Below, piece after piece: positions 1 through 8,347 of a stretch of 64,000 bases of DNA. Source of the DNA: Nocardia macrotermitis (GTDB lineage: Bacteria > Actinomycetota > Actinomycetes > Mycobacteriales > Mycobacteriaceae). Position 1 is the first letter of the stretch. The number at the start of each line of letters is the position of its first letter. The stretch spans positions 1 through 64,000 of the forward strand of contig NZ_WEGK01000014.1 of the NCBI RefSeq assembly GCF_009604405.1, read 5' to 3'. Both the position numbers and the translations under genes were made by a program. The notes beneath the pieces were generated by a model. That model saw only the letters and a list, made by a program, of their open reading frames with translations. It was not told the origin of the DNA and did not search any database.

Positions 1-623
1 GGGTGCAGACGCCCGAGACGATCGAGAAGATGCGTCTCGCCAGCAAGATCGCCGCGCAGGCGTTGCAGGAGGCGGGCAAGGCCGTCGCCCCCGGCGTGCT
101 CACCGACGATCTGGACCGCATCGCGCAGAGTGCTGAGCGGCATCGGGAGACTTATTATTCGGTGTTTGCGGATGCTGGGTTGGATATCGGGGTTGCGGAT
201 GCTTTGTTTGCGGTGGATTCCGATCCGGGGTACAACGTTTTTGCGGATGATGCTGTTGAGACTATTCATGGGTTGCGGGAGTTCGGTTGTAAAATTGGGG
301 TTTTGAGTAATATTCATTTCGATATTCGGCCTGTGTTCGCGGAGGTGGGGTTGCTCGGGGCGATCGATGCGGTCGTGTTGTCGGGGGAGTTGGGGGTGCA
401 GAAGCCGGATCCGGCTATTTTTCGGGTGGCGTTGGAGATGTTGGGTACGCGGGCCGGGGAGACGTTGATGGTTGGTGATCGGGCGGGGCGGGATGGGGTT
501 GCGGTCGAGGTGGGGATGCCTACGTTGCTGGTTCCGCCGTTGACCGATCCGCGGCAGCGGCGGTTGCATCTCGTTACGAATGCCGTTGGGGTGCCGCGTG
601 GTTCGGGGGCCGTTGGTACGTGA
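1..623 (+). pseudogene. Methionine aminopeptidase N-terminus fused to HAD hydrolase C-terminus
   Basis: The first ~41 visible codons (from base 3, VQTPETIEKM... to ...LDRIA) match the N-terminal segment of actinobacterial type I methionine aminopeptidase, and the frame is open at the window edge, so the gene starts upstream. From about base 126 the protein becomes the C-terminal part of a HAD-superfamily hydrolase: motif II GVLSN (Ser~102), motif III GVQKPDP (Lys~134) and motif IV GDRAGRD (~158-164). The MetAP metal-binding catalytic domain and the HAD motif I with its nucleophilic Asp are both missing, so neither activity is expected. Codon style also changes at the junction, from C-ending codons to GT-rich ones. 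Probably a deletion fusion; an assembly join is possible. Confidence 0.7.
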
Positions 624-674
624 GGGGTCCTACGCACGATGGCTCGTGAACATCAGCGCCGACGACCGGAGCCG

Positions 675-697
675 TTCTGCACGCATACCGTGCAGAA
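675..697. other. Small perfect hairpin downstream of the HAD fusion
   Basis: TTCTGCACG and CGTGCAGAA form a 9-bp perfect inverted repeat around a 5-base loop, 52 bases after the fusion ORF stops. There is no T-run. It could be an actinobacterial-type terminator or an operator for the next gene; the rest of 624-810 shows nothing recognisable. Confidence 0.35.
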
Positions 698-810
698 GCG
701 CATCGCGGTCCGCGAATCGGCGGCGGGTTCCTTGTCCGAATATCCGGCGCGGCCGATTCTTGCGGTGACCACCGGGAGATACCGGGCGGACGCGAGGAAT
801 CGAGTCGGAT

Positions 811-1158
811 ATGACCGTCAACGAAAGCGAATGGCTGATCACCAGTGACCGGATTCTGGAGGTGGCCTTTCGGGTCGACCTGCCCGAATCGCATCGCGGC
901 ATGTGGCTGCTGTCGTACCTGCCGACGCGGTTGCGGCTGACCCGCGAACAGGCCGTCGTCGGGATGACGCTGGCCGAGATCGTGCTCACCGGCCAACTCG
1001 ACGAGACCGACGAGCTGCTGCCCGAGATCGCGCATCTCTACGCCGACCGGCTCGGATTCACCCTCGCCGACATCGCCTGCATGCTCGCGCTGCGATCCTC
1101 GTCGGATCTCGGGTGCGAGGTCGGATGCACGAGCGTCCAGGGCGAACGGGTCGGGTGA
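811..1158 (+). CDS. Hypothetical protein, 115 aa
   Basis: No family recognised. A compact mixed alpha/beta-looking soluble protein with an amphipathic middle (around LTREQAVVGMTLAEIV) and no signal peptide or membrane segment. Codon use is typical of the neighbourhood (strong G/C third positions), which supports it being real. It ends two bases before the convergent sensor-kinase-like gene. The start is the ATG at 811; no strong ribosome-binding site is visible. Confidence 0.5.
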   Translation: MTVNESEWLITSDRILEVAFRVDLPESHRGMWLLSYLPTRLRLTREQAVVGMTLAEIVLTGQLDETDELLPEIAHLYADRLGFTLADIACMLALRSSSDLGCEVGCTSVQGERVG

Positions 1159-1160
1159 AC

Positions 1161-3410
1161 TCAGGCACCGACCGCCCGCACCGACGGATGCGCATCCCGA
1201 TCGAGCTCGGTGCGCCGCGTCCCGTCCGAACCGTTGGCGACGATGGTGACCAGCGGCCGCCGGTCGGGACGTTGGATCCGCACCACGACCGAGCCGTCCC
1301 GGGCACGGTCGAGTTCGCCGACCGCCACCGTGCGCATCCGATGCCGGACCTGCTCGGTGACGTCGTCGAGTCCGTGCTCGTCGTACAGCAGCACCTCGAC
1401 GCCGCGACTGCGGGCCGCGCGGGCGGCCGCGACGACGGGTGACTGCGCGAGTTGCGGAGCCCGCAGCGCATCGCGCAGTTCGGCTTCCTGCAGGGCGCAC
1501 TCGTCCCGGACGTCGTCGATGGGCGCGGCGCCGGCCAATTGTTCCAGCAGGGGACGGGTGAGCCGCCCGAGTCGCCGCAGCTGCCGGTCGCGTTCGGCGA
1601 TCGCGGCCGCCTCGGCTGCTTCGGCGGAGACCCGGTGCAGGGTGTCGGCGCGCAGATCCAGCACCGTGCTGGCGACCGGGCGGATGATGCGGGCGAAGAA
1701 CGTCGCGGCGACCAGCGGCGCGAGATACAGGAACGGCACGGTGAATCCGCGCGCCCCGTCCGCGGGCAGCCCGGCCCGGATCGCGAATTCGACGAACACC
1801 AGCAGCAGCGCGACCCAGCCCAGCGCGACGCGGCCCCGCAGGCACAGGAACGTGCACACCGCCCCGGCCGTGCCCAGCGACCATTCCTGCGCCGTGGTGT
1901 CCTGCCACATCGAACTCACCGCGGACGCGATCGCGAACTGACCCGGCCCGCCCACCGCGAGGATGGCCAGCGAGACGCCGAGCGCGGGCGGATCACCCGG
2001 CACCGCCAGCACCGCGGCCGTGGCCACCACGGTCAGGACCAGACACGCCAGCGTCGGCCACGGATCGGACGACAACGCCGGAGTGGTCGCGATCGACGCC
2101 GCGTAGGCGATCAGATATCCGCCGACGAGTAGCCGGGCCGCCGGGGTGCGCATCCCGAGCAGAGTCCGCATGCCCAGTGGCGCAGGGGATTTCGCGACCG
2201 AACGGCCGTATTCGCCGAACACGGTGCGCTGATCGATCAGCGGGCCCGACCAGCTCAGCCGAACCGTGGTACCCACCCCGAGACCGGACGTGATCACCGC
2301 GCTGCCACCACCCAGCTGCCGCATTCTGGCGCGGATGCTCAGGGTGATGCCGAGCCGGTCCGGCCGTTCGACGGAGGTGTCGAAACCGACGCCGTCATCG
2401 GATACCGTCACCTCGAATCCGGTGCCGTCGAGCCGGACGCCGACATGCCGGTACGCGCCGGATCCCGCGTGCCGCAGGCTGTTTCGCACCGCCTCACCAG
2501 CCGCCGCGGCCGTCACGCTCACCGCCGCGGCGGGATACGCCCACCGGTCGATACCGGGTGCGATCTCGACGGTGATCGGCAGATTCGGATCGATGTGCGT
2601 GATCGCGGCGCGCAACCGGACCGCGGTATTCGGCGCGTCGACCACCCGCCCGAACGGATGCTCGAGATCGTCGAGATAGTTCAGCGTGCGCAGGGCCTGG
2701 CGGCGCACGGTGTCGCGGTCGCCGCCGCGCGCCGCGGTGAGCAGGGTGGACATCACCCAGTCGTGGGTCAGGGCGGCGAAGCGCGCGCGTTCGTCGGCGC
2801 GGCCGCGCAGGGCCGCCGCCGAGGCCGCACCCCGGAACGCGTCGAGCTGGATCGTCTGCAACAACCGCCCGGTGCGCACGAACATCAGCAGACCGGCCAC
2901 GAACAGGGCGCTGTAACCGGTGGCGTAGAGCAGATCCGGCACGAACGGCACGTTGACCTCCGGCGCCCGTCCGGTGTGGTTCACCACCGTGGCGACGCAG
3001 GTGGCGACGACGAGCGTGAGCAGACCGACCCACGCGGGCCACGCGACCGCCGCCGCGAGTCCGGCCAGTGCCGGAACATCCGCGAGCCATTGATCGGCGT
3101 GCAGCGGAACGTGATGCCAGGCGATCAGCCAGGCCCCGGTCGCCACCGGATAACCGATCGCGGCGAGTGTCGCGGCCCGGCGCATCCACCCCGAGTCGGG
3201 GTGAAAGCTCAACGCGCCCATGGCAAGTCCGGGACCGAACACCACGACGATCGTGCACGGCGTCCACCACGCGGCGACCGCCCCGGCCTGATCCGCCAGA
3301 TCGGGTATCACCAGCAGCAATGCGATCAGATAGCCCACCGCGACGAGGCGACCGGCGAGCCGCACGAAGCGGTCGGCGATGGCAACGCGCGCGTCCACCA
3401 TCGCAATCAC
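1161..3410 (-). CDS. Two-module sensor histidine kinase-like membrane protein, 749 aa
   Basis: The first half has several membrane segments (~20-180), a DHp-like helix ERARFAALTHDWV with candidate phospho-acceptor His216, and an HATPase domain with N-box GEAVRNSLRHAG (~305-316) and G1 box DDGVGFD (~338-344): the NarL/LiaS-type layout. The second half repeats the plan, with membrane helices (~410-590) then a coiled stretch and a terminal domain, but has no recognisable phospho-acceptor or ATP-binding boxes. No response regulator is adjacent, so a standard two-component role is uncertain. The start is GTG 3410 (GTGAGGG just upstream) or ATG 3401. It may be an orphan kinase or an anti-sigma-like ATP-binding protein. 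Confidence 0.75.
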   Translation of the reverse strand: MIAMVDARVAIADRFVRLAGRLVAVGYLIALLLVIPDLADQAGAVAAWWTPCTIVVVFGPGLAMGALSFHPDSGWMRRAATLAAIGYPVATGAWLIAWHHVPLHADQWLADVPALAGLAAAVAWPAWVGLLTLVVATCVATVVNHTGRAPEVNVPFVPDLLYATGYSALFVAGLLMFVRTGRLLQTIQLDAFRGAASAAALRGRADERARFAALTHDWVMSTLLTAARGGDRDTVRRQALRTLNYLDDLEHPFGRVVDAPNTAVRLRAAITHIDPNLPITVEIAPGIDRWAYPAAAVSVTAAAAGEAVRNSLRHAGSGAYRHVGVRLDGTGFEVTVSDDGVGFDTSVERPDRLGITLSIRARMRQLGGGSAVITSGLGVGTTVRLSWSGPLIDQRTVFGEYGRSVAKSPAPLGMRTLLGMRTPAARLLVGGYLIAYAASIATTPALSSDPWPTLACLVLTVVATAAVLAVPGDPPALGVSLAILAVGGPGQFAIASAVSSMWQDTTAQEWSLGTAGAVCTFLCLRGRVALGWVALLLVFVEFAIRAGLPADGARGFTVPFLYLAPLVAATFFARIIRPVASTVLDLRADTLHRVSAEAAEAAAIAERDRQLRRLGRLTRPLLEQLAGAAPIDDVRDECALQEAELRDALRAPQLAQSPVVAAARAARSRGVEVLLYDEHGLDDVTEQVRHRMRTVAVGELDRARDGSVVVRIQRPDRRPLVTIVANGSDGTRRTELDRDAHPSVRAVGA

Positions 3411-3865
3411 ACGCCCTCACTCATCCCGACCGCTGACCTGCCCTCGTACTTTACCTGCTGGTAGAGCAGGAATCCGTGCGACGATATCGGCCCCGGCCGC
3501 CGACCGCGCGGTGCGGTACGGACGGATCGGCCGGAGAGTGCACACATCATGGTGACGCAGTCGCCGAATTCGCCCGTCCGACCAGGGAATCGGCCGATGT
3601 GACACTCGTCGCACACCGAATCCGGTTCAGCGGGAAGCACAATCGCCGGACACGTGCGCATCGATGCGGCGTTGATCATCACTGCTATGCTGCGGGCTCG
3701 GGAAATTGGGGTGAGGAGCACGGGTATTGGAGTTCACGGTAGGCGTTGCTGCTCCGTATTTCCTTCGTGCTCAACCAATTTCGACGACATCCCAGTTCCG
3801 GCGGCGGGCTCCACAGGTCGCGCCGTCGATCCGCACGACCACACCGAGGTCGAGGTGAAACCTGA
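3411..3865. other. 455-bp intergenic region before the P450
   Basis: Divergent intergenic region between the sensor-kinase-like gene and the P450. It must carry both promoters, but no convincing -35/-10 pair was found. Apart from the short ORF at 3727-3858, nothing coding is recognised. Confidence 0.4.
3727..3858 (+). CDS. Possible 43-aa leader ORF
   Basis: A TTG-started ORF of 43 codons (MEFTVGVAAPYF... ending in RSR) has a GAGGAG motif 8 bases upstream and stops 7 bases before the P450 start. Placement and ribosome-binding site suggest co-translation with the P450, but no family is recognised, and short ORFs like this arise by chance in high-GC DNA. Confidence 0.25.
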   Translation: MEFTVGVAAPYFLRAQPISTTSQFRRRAPQVAPSIRTTTPRSR

Positions 3866-5086
3866 ATGATCAATCCGTCGATGTACACCGAGAGCGATCG
3901 GATCGCCCTGTACAGCCCGGAATTCGCCGCCATGCCGCACCACTGTTATCGGGACATGCGCAAGCGGTACGGGTCGCTGGTGCCGGCCGAGTTGTCGCCG
4001 GGAGTCCCGGCGACCCTGGTGATCGGTTATCGGACCGCGGTGCAGATTCTGCACGATCCCGCGCACTTTCCGGTCGATCCGCGGACGTGGGAGAAGGACG
4101 TCCCGGACGAATGCCCGGTGAAGCCGATGCTGGCCTACCGGCCCAACGCGATACACAGTTCGGGCGAGGAACATCGGCGCTATCGCGACGCGAATGTCGC
4201 GGCCCTCGGCGGGGTCGATCTGCACGGTCTGCATGCGGTCGTGGAGCGCGTCGCGGTTCCGCTGATCTCGCGGTTCTGCGAGATCGGCAGCGCGGACCTG
4301 GTCGCGGACTACGCCCGGCCGCTGGCCTTCCAGGTGGTCAACGAGATGCTCGGTTGCTCGCCCGATATCGGGCACCGGGTCAGCACGGGTGTGCTCACGA
4401 TCTTCAACGGTGAGGACGCCGCGGCCGGGAACACGATGCTGATCGGGGCGCTGAGCGAACTCGTCGCGGGCAAACGCGCCGACCCCGGCAACGATGTGAC
4501 CACCCGATTGGTCCAGCATCCGGCCGGATTCGACGATCAGGAGGTCATCGAACAGCTGGTGCCGCTGTACGGCGCGGGTGTGGAACCGGTGCTCAACCTC
4601 ATCGCCAACACGCTGCTGCTGATCCTGACCAACGAGCGTTTCGCGGGCAGCCTGCTGGGTGGCAGTCTGTCTACTCGCGACGCCCTGGACGAGGTGCTGT
4701 TCCTGGACCCGCCGATCGCGAATTTCTGCATGACCTACCCGCGTCAGCCGGTCCTGCTGGACGACGTGTGGTTGCCCGCGCATCAGCCCGTCATCATCAG
4801 CATCGCGGCTTGCAACAACGACCCGGCGATCAGCGGCGGCGACTACACCGGCAACCGTTCGCACCTGGCGTGGGGTGCGGGTCCGCACGCCTGCCCGGCG
4901 CGTCAGTCGGCCTACCTGATCGCCCAGGACGGCGTGGATCAGCTCTTGGACGCCCTGCCCGAGATCGAGCTGGCGGGTGATCCCAACGATCTGATCTGGC
5001 GTCCGGGGCCCTTCCACCGGGCGTTGTCCAATCTGCCGGTTACTTTCGAACCCTCCCAGCCGTTCCTCGGCTGGCATCCGAACTGA
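3866..5086 (+). CDS. Cytochrome P450 without the ExxR motif (CYP157-like)
   Basis: A 406-aa soluble P450. The haem-binding loop WGAGPHACPARQ (Cys343) is clear. The I-helix reads YGAGVEPVLN (~235-244) instead of the usual AGxxTT, so the acid/alcohol pair for oxygen activation is altered. The K-helix reads EVLF (276-279) where nearly all P450s have ExxR. Loss of ExxR is known in the Streptomyces CYP157 family, encoded in conservon operons; no conservon GTPase, roadblock or DUF742 gene is visible here. ATG 3866 has GAGGTG about 8 bases upstream. Substrate unknown; it may act as a partner or ligand-binding protein rather than a normal monooxygenase. Confidence 0.85.
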   Translation: MINPSMYTESDRIALYSPEFAAMPHHCYRDMRKRYGSLVPAELSPGVPATLVIGYRTAVQILHDPAHFPVDPRTWEKDVPDECPVKPMLAYRPNAIHSSGEEHRRYRDANVAALGGVDLHGLHAVVERVAVPLISRFCEIGSADLVADYARPLAFQVVNEMLGCSPDIGHRVSTGVLTIFNGEDAAAGNTMLIGALSELVAGKRADPGNDVTTRLVQHPAGFDDQEVIEQLVPLYGAGVEPVLNLIANTLLLILTNERFAGSLLGGSLSTRDALDEVLFLDPPIANFCMTYPRQPVLLDDVWLPAHQPVIISIAACNNDPAISGGDYTGNRSHLAWGAGPHACPARQSAYLIAQDGVDQLLDALPEIELAGDPNDLIWRPGPFHRALSNLPVTFEPSQPFLGWHPN

Positions 5087-5166
5087 CCCCGTCGGAGTAC
5101 GAGGCCCGGGCAATGGAGTCCGGCCTCTGCGGGCGGCTCCGCATGTGATCCGACGCTGCCTGAGAC

Positions 5167-5799
5167 TCAGATGAGCCCGAGTTCCTGGGCGCGCGCACCC
5201 GCCTGGAAACGTGAACTCGCACCGAGCGCGGTCATGAGTTCGGCCACGCGACGACGGTAGGTGCGCACCGACAGCCCCAGCACACGCGCGGCGGATTCGT
5301 CGGTCGCGCCGGTGTTGAGCTGATCCAGGATGCGTGGCGCGAGCCGCCGCAGCTCGTCCAGATCACGGTCGTAGACGGCGAATTCCGTTGCCGCACGCCA
5401 GATCGCGTCGAACAGCGACACCACGCCGTGCACCACCTCCGGCACCGTGACGATGCTGTAGCTGCGCAGTCCGTGCGAGGTATCGCCCGCGAGGATGGCC
5501 ACCCGCCGGTCCAGGATGATGGTTTCGGTGATCTCCTCGTCGCTGATCCGCACCCCCGCGCCGCGCTCGACCATGGTGTGCAGATGCTGGGACAGCGACG
5601 GGTCCAGCAGCGCCGAGGGCCGGTAGAGCTTGCGCAGGGCGACGGTCGGCGCGAGTCGGCTGTGGCGGCCGTTGTGCCAGGTCACGTGGTCCTTGGCGGC
5701 GCAGTCGAAACTGGTCGTGGCGGCGGCGTACAGGTGCGCGGTGCGCTCGGTGAGTTCCTGGTGACCGCGCACGACGGTGACCGATTGGGTCTGGGCCAT
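5167..5799 (-). CDS. LuxR-type HTH transcriptional regulator
   Basis: 210 aa when started at ATG 5799 (MAQTQSVTVV). The C-terminal ~60 residues form a LuxR/GerE-like helix-turn-helix (TDESAARVLGLSVRTYRRR). The N-terminal part resembles the PLD/TrmB-like sensor module of small actinobacterial LuxR proteins and would bind an unknown ligand. It is divergent from the aldo/keto reductase across ~118 bp containing a duplicated 20-bp element, so self-regulation plus control of the reductase is a reasonable inference. The frame stays open further upstream, but that extension would run through the repeats. Confidence 0.8.
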   Translation of the reverse strand: MAQTQSVTVVRGHQELTERTAHLYAAATTSFDCAAKDHVTWHNGRHSRLAPTVALRKLYRPSALLDPSLSQHLHTMVERGAGVRISDEEITETIILDRRVAILAGDTSHGLRSYSIVTVPEVVHGVVSLFDAIWRAATEFAVYDRDLDELRRLAPRILDQLNTGATDESAARVLGLSVRTYRRRVAELMTALGASSRFQAGARAQELGLI

Positions 5800-5838
5800 C
5801 CTTCGAGTGTTGTGGTGTTCGCCCCGGTCGTCAACGAA

Positions 5839-5880
5839 TGGCAGCTTGTTGCCGAACCGCTGGCAGCTTGTTGCCGAACC
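5839..5880. promoter_or_regulatory. Tandem 20-bp direct repeat, probable operator
   Basis: TGGCAGCTTGTTGCCGAACC occurs identically at 5839-5858 and 5861-5880, a 22-bp period (two helical turns). Each copy contains the dyad GGCA-N6-TGCC. It lies between the divergent LuxR-type gene (starts 5799) and aldo/keto reductase (starts 5918), the expected place for cooperative binding of the adjacent regulator. Confidence 0.6.
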
Positions 5881-5917
5881 CGCGAACCGGACGTGTCGAT
5901 CGGCCAGATTGGTGAAT

Positions 5918-6769
5918 ATGACAGAGGCACAGACGATATCGGCCCACACGGCAGGCGAGGGACGTTTGGGATCGTTCCGGGTGAACCGGATGGGCTACGG
6001 CACCATGAAACTGACGGGCTGGCCGCAGGGTAAGCAGCCGTCCCGCGAGACCGCGATCGCGCTGCTGCGACGCGCGGTGGAGCTGGGCGTGAATCACTTC
6101 GACACCTCGCAGTTCTACGACCGCGACGGGATGAACGCCAACGACCTGCTGCGCGAGGCGCTGCACCCGTATCCGGAGGATCTGGTGCTGGTCACCAAGT
6201 TCTCCGGGCTGTTCCCGCCGGGTCTGAGCCTCGCGGGTCTGCGGGAGAACATCGAGGCGAACCTGCGGACCCTGGGCGTGGACCGGTTGGACGTGGTGAA
6301 CCTGCGCCTGGGTGAGGGGCACGGACCGGCGGAGGGTTCGCTCGAACAGCCGCTGACCGATCTGGCGAAACTCCAGGACGAGGGCCTGCTCACGCATATC
6401 GGTCTGTCGAATATCACACAGGCGCAATTCGATCAGGCCCGCGGCATCGCGCCGTTCGTGTGCGTGCAGAACGCCTACAACGTCGCGATGCGGGACGCGG
6501 ATCCGCTGCTCGACGCCTGCGAGGAGGCCGGGATCGCCTTCGTGCCGTTCTTCCCGGTGGGCGGGTTCCAGCCGCTGCTGGCCGAACATCTGGACACCGT
6601 CGCCGCCCGGCACGGCGCATCGGTTCAGCAGATCGCCCTGGCCTGGCTGCTGGCCCGTTCCCCGTCGATCCTGCTCATCCCCGGCACCACGGACCCGGCG
6701 CACCTCGAGCAGAACATCGCCGCGGGCCGGATCGAACTCACCGAGGAGGATCTCGCGCTGATCGGTTGA
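5918..6769 (+). CDS. Aldo/keto reductase family oxidoreductase
   Basis: 283 aa, a soluble TIM-barrel NADPH-dependent reductase of the AKR superfamily. Asp and Tyr of the catalytic tetrad are seen in NHFDTSQFYDR, Lys in VTKFSG, and the NADP-binding end in LLIPGTTDPAHLEQN. The usual tetrad His lies in an LH motif; here the equivalent strand reads VVNLRLGEGHG, as in the pyridoxal-reductase-like AKR subgroup. The ATG at 5918 (MTEAQTIS) is preferred because upstream in-frame codons read through the operator repeats. Probably regulated by the divergent LuxR-type protein. Substrate unknown. Confidence 0.87.
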   Translation: MTEAQTISAHTAGEGRLGSFRVNRMGYGTMKLTGWPQGKQPSRETAIALLRRAVELGVNHFDTSQFYDRDGMNANDLLREALHPYPEDLVLVTKFSGLFPPGLSLAGLRENIEANLRTLGVDRLDVVNLRLGEGHGPAEGSLEQPLTDLAKLQDEGLLTHIGLSNITQAQFDQARGIAPFVCVQNAYNVAMRDADPLLDACEEAGIAFVPFFPVGGFQPLLAEHLDTVAARHGASVQQIALAWLLARSPSILLIPGTTDPAHLEQNIAAGRIELTEEDLALIG

Positions 6770-6872
6770 TGCAATTGGCGTAGTGCCAATACTTCTCGAT
6801 CCGGCGTACGCTGACCGGAAATTCGCGTCGCGGCGGGGCCGTGGTGCGGCGGACGAGATGCGAGAGGGTGCG

Positions 6873-7730
6873 ATGAGCTCGGACACCGAGGCGAATGCCG
6901 ACGATCAGGTGCTGTTGGAACGGGACGGGGCGGTCGCGATCGTGCGGCTGCATCGCCCGGATCGACTCAACGCCTTCACCACCGCGATGTGTGAACGTCT
7001 CATCGCGGTGTTCGACGAGACCGATGCGGACGATTCGGTGCGCGCGGTGGTGCTCACCGGAACCGGTCGCGCGTTCTGCGCCGGAGCCGATCTCGGCGGT
7101 GGCGGCGAGACGTTCGTCCTCGACGACGATCCCGACACCGGCGGCGCGCCTGCGGACACCGGCGGCCGGGTCGCGTTGCGGATCTACCGGTCGCACAAGC
7201 CGGTGATCGTCGCGATCAACGGCCCCGCGGCCGGTGTCGGCGTGACGATGACGCTGCCCGCGGATATCAGAATCGCTTCGGACACAGCGAAATTCGGCTT
7301 CGTCTTCACCCGCCGCGGCATCGTGCCCGAGGCATGCTCGACCTGGTTCCTGCCGCGCGTCGTCGGCGTCTCCACCGCCCTGGAGTGGACGTTGAGCGGT
7401 CGCATGGTCCCCGCCTCCGAGGCGCTCGAGCGCGGCCTGGTCCGCGAACTCGTGCCCGCCGATCGGGTGCTGGACCGTGCCCTGGAACTGGCCCGGGAGA
7501 TGACCACCGGCACCGCCCCGGTCTCGGTGGCGCTGACCCGCCAACTGATCTGGCGCATGCTCGGCGCGGACGACCCGCGGATCGCCCACCGCGCCGAATC
7601 CCTCGCCATCTACCTGCGCGGCGCGTCCGGTGACGCCCGCGAAGGCGTGGAATCCTTTCTGGCCAAACGTGTTCCGGAATTCCCGGACCGGGTCTCGGAC
7701 GGTCTGCCGGACCTGTTCGGCACCCGCTGA
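6873..7730 (+). CDS. Enoyl-CoA hydratase/isomerase family protein
   Basis: 285-aa crotonase-fold protein. The oxyanion-hole segments are AFCAGADL and INGPAAGVGVTM; the catalytic Glu region is RRGIVPEACSTWF, retaining one of the two glutamates of classical hydratases. Likely acts on CoA thioesters in beta-oxidation of an unknown substrate. ATG 6873 follows GAGAGGG by 5 bases; the in-frame extension to 6783 has no ribosome-binding site. It stands alone and is followed by a strong hairpin. Confidence 0.87.
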   Translation: MSSDTEANADDQVLLERDGAVAIVRLHRPDRLNAFTTAMCERLIAVFDETDADDSVRAVVLTGTGRAFCAGADLGGGGETFVLDDDPDTGGAPADTGGRVALRIYRSHKPVIVAINGPAAGVGVTMTLPADIRIASDTAKFGFVFTRRGIVPEACSTWFLPRVVGVSTALEWTLSGRMVPASEALERGLVRELVPADRVLDRALELAREMTTGTAPVSVALTRQLIWRMLGADDPRIAHRAESLAIYLRGASGDAREGVESFLAKRVPEFPDRVSDGLPDLFGTR

Positions 7731-7756
7731 ACCGATCCATTCCGTCTGTACCGACC

Positions 7757-7796
7757 ATCGCCGCGCGTCGATCCACCAGGTTCGACGCGCGGCGAT
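7757..7796 (+). terminator. Hairpin terminator after the enoyl-CoA hydratase gene
   Basis: A perfect 15-bp inverted repeat (ATCGCCGCGCGTCGA and its complement) with a 10-base loop begins 26 bases after the stop codon. It lacks a T-tract, which is common for actinobacterial terminators. Confidence 0.75.
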
Positions 7797-7947
7797 CGCG
7801 TCCGGTCCGAGGCTCCGTCCCGGGCGGTGATCGGCGGGCGTGCTCGGTCGTTGCCCGTTCGGGCCGTATGCCGTTGTCCGGCGTCATCGGCGCTGGGATA
7901 AGGTTGCCGCTCTGGTTGATTCACCACGACGGAAGGGAATTTTTTCG

Positions 7948-8283
7948 ATGGCCCGCAAGGTCATAGTCGAGCTCGTGGACGACTACGACGGAAAGTCACC
8001 CGCAGAAGAATCCGTACTGTTCTCGCTGGACGGTGTGGAGTACGAGATCGATCTGTCGGTGCTCAACGCTGCTGCACTGCGCGGCATCTTCGACCAGTGG
8101 ACGCCGCATGCGCGCAAGGCGGGCAGAGCCTCGAAGAGCAAGACACACAAGGTGTCCCGCTCCTCGGCGGACCGCGAGCAGACCGCCGCGATCCGCGACT
8201 GGGCCCGCAAGAACGGGTACACGGTCTCCAGTCGCGGCCGCATTCAGGCCGAGGTCGTCGAGGCGTACAAGAACGCCGGATGA
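7948..8283 (+). CDS. lsr2: Lsr2 nucleoid-associated protein
   Basis: 111 aa, a xenogeneic silencer that bridges and coats AT-rich DNA. The N-terminal dimerisation domain starts MARKVIVELVDDYDG; the C-terminal DNA-binding domain (DWARKNGYTVSSRGRI) carries the AT-hook-like RGR at 96-98. Length and both domains match full-length mycobacterial/nocardial Lsr2. ATG 7948 follows GACGGAAGGGA; the in-frame extension to 7840 is not expected in the family. Standalone gene, possibly one of several lsr2 copies, as is common in Nocardia. Confidence 0.95.
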   Translation: MARKVIVELVDDYDGKSPAEESVLFSLDGVEYEIDLSVLNAAALRGIFDQWTPHARKAGRASKSKTHKVSRSSADREQTAAIRDWARKNGYTVSSRGRIQAEVVEAYKNAG

Positions 8284-8347
8284 GGTTCTGCCGGTAGCTG
8301 GATCGGTGACGGTGCGCTCGATATGGGCGCGCTGGATCCGCCGGAGA

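Noticed and set aside
574..1908. Long minus-strand open frame of 444 codons
   Set aside because: Composition is Arg/Gly/Ala-rich in the pattern of a shadow frame, and it overlaps the sensor-kinase gene in another frame. No domain.
3734..5113. Minus-strand open frame of 459 codons opposite the P450
   Set aside because: Antisense shadow of the P450; real motifs are on the plus strand.
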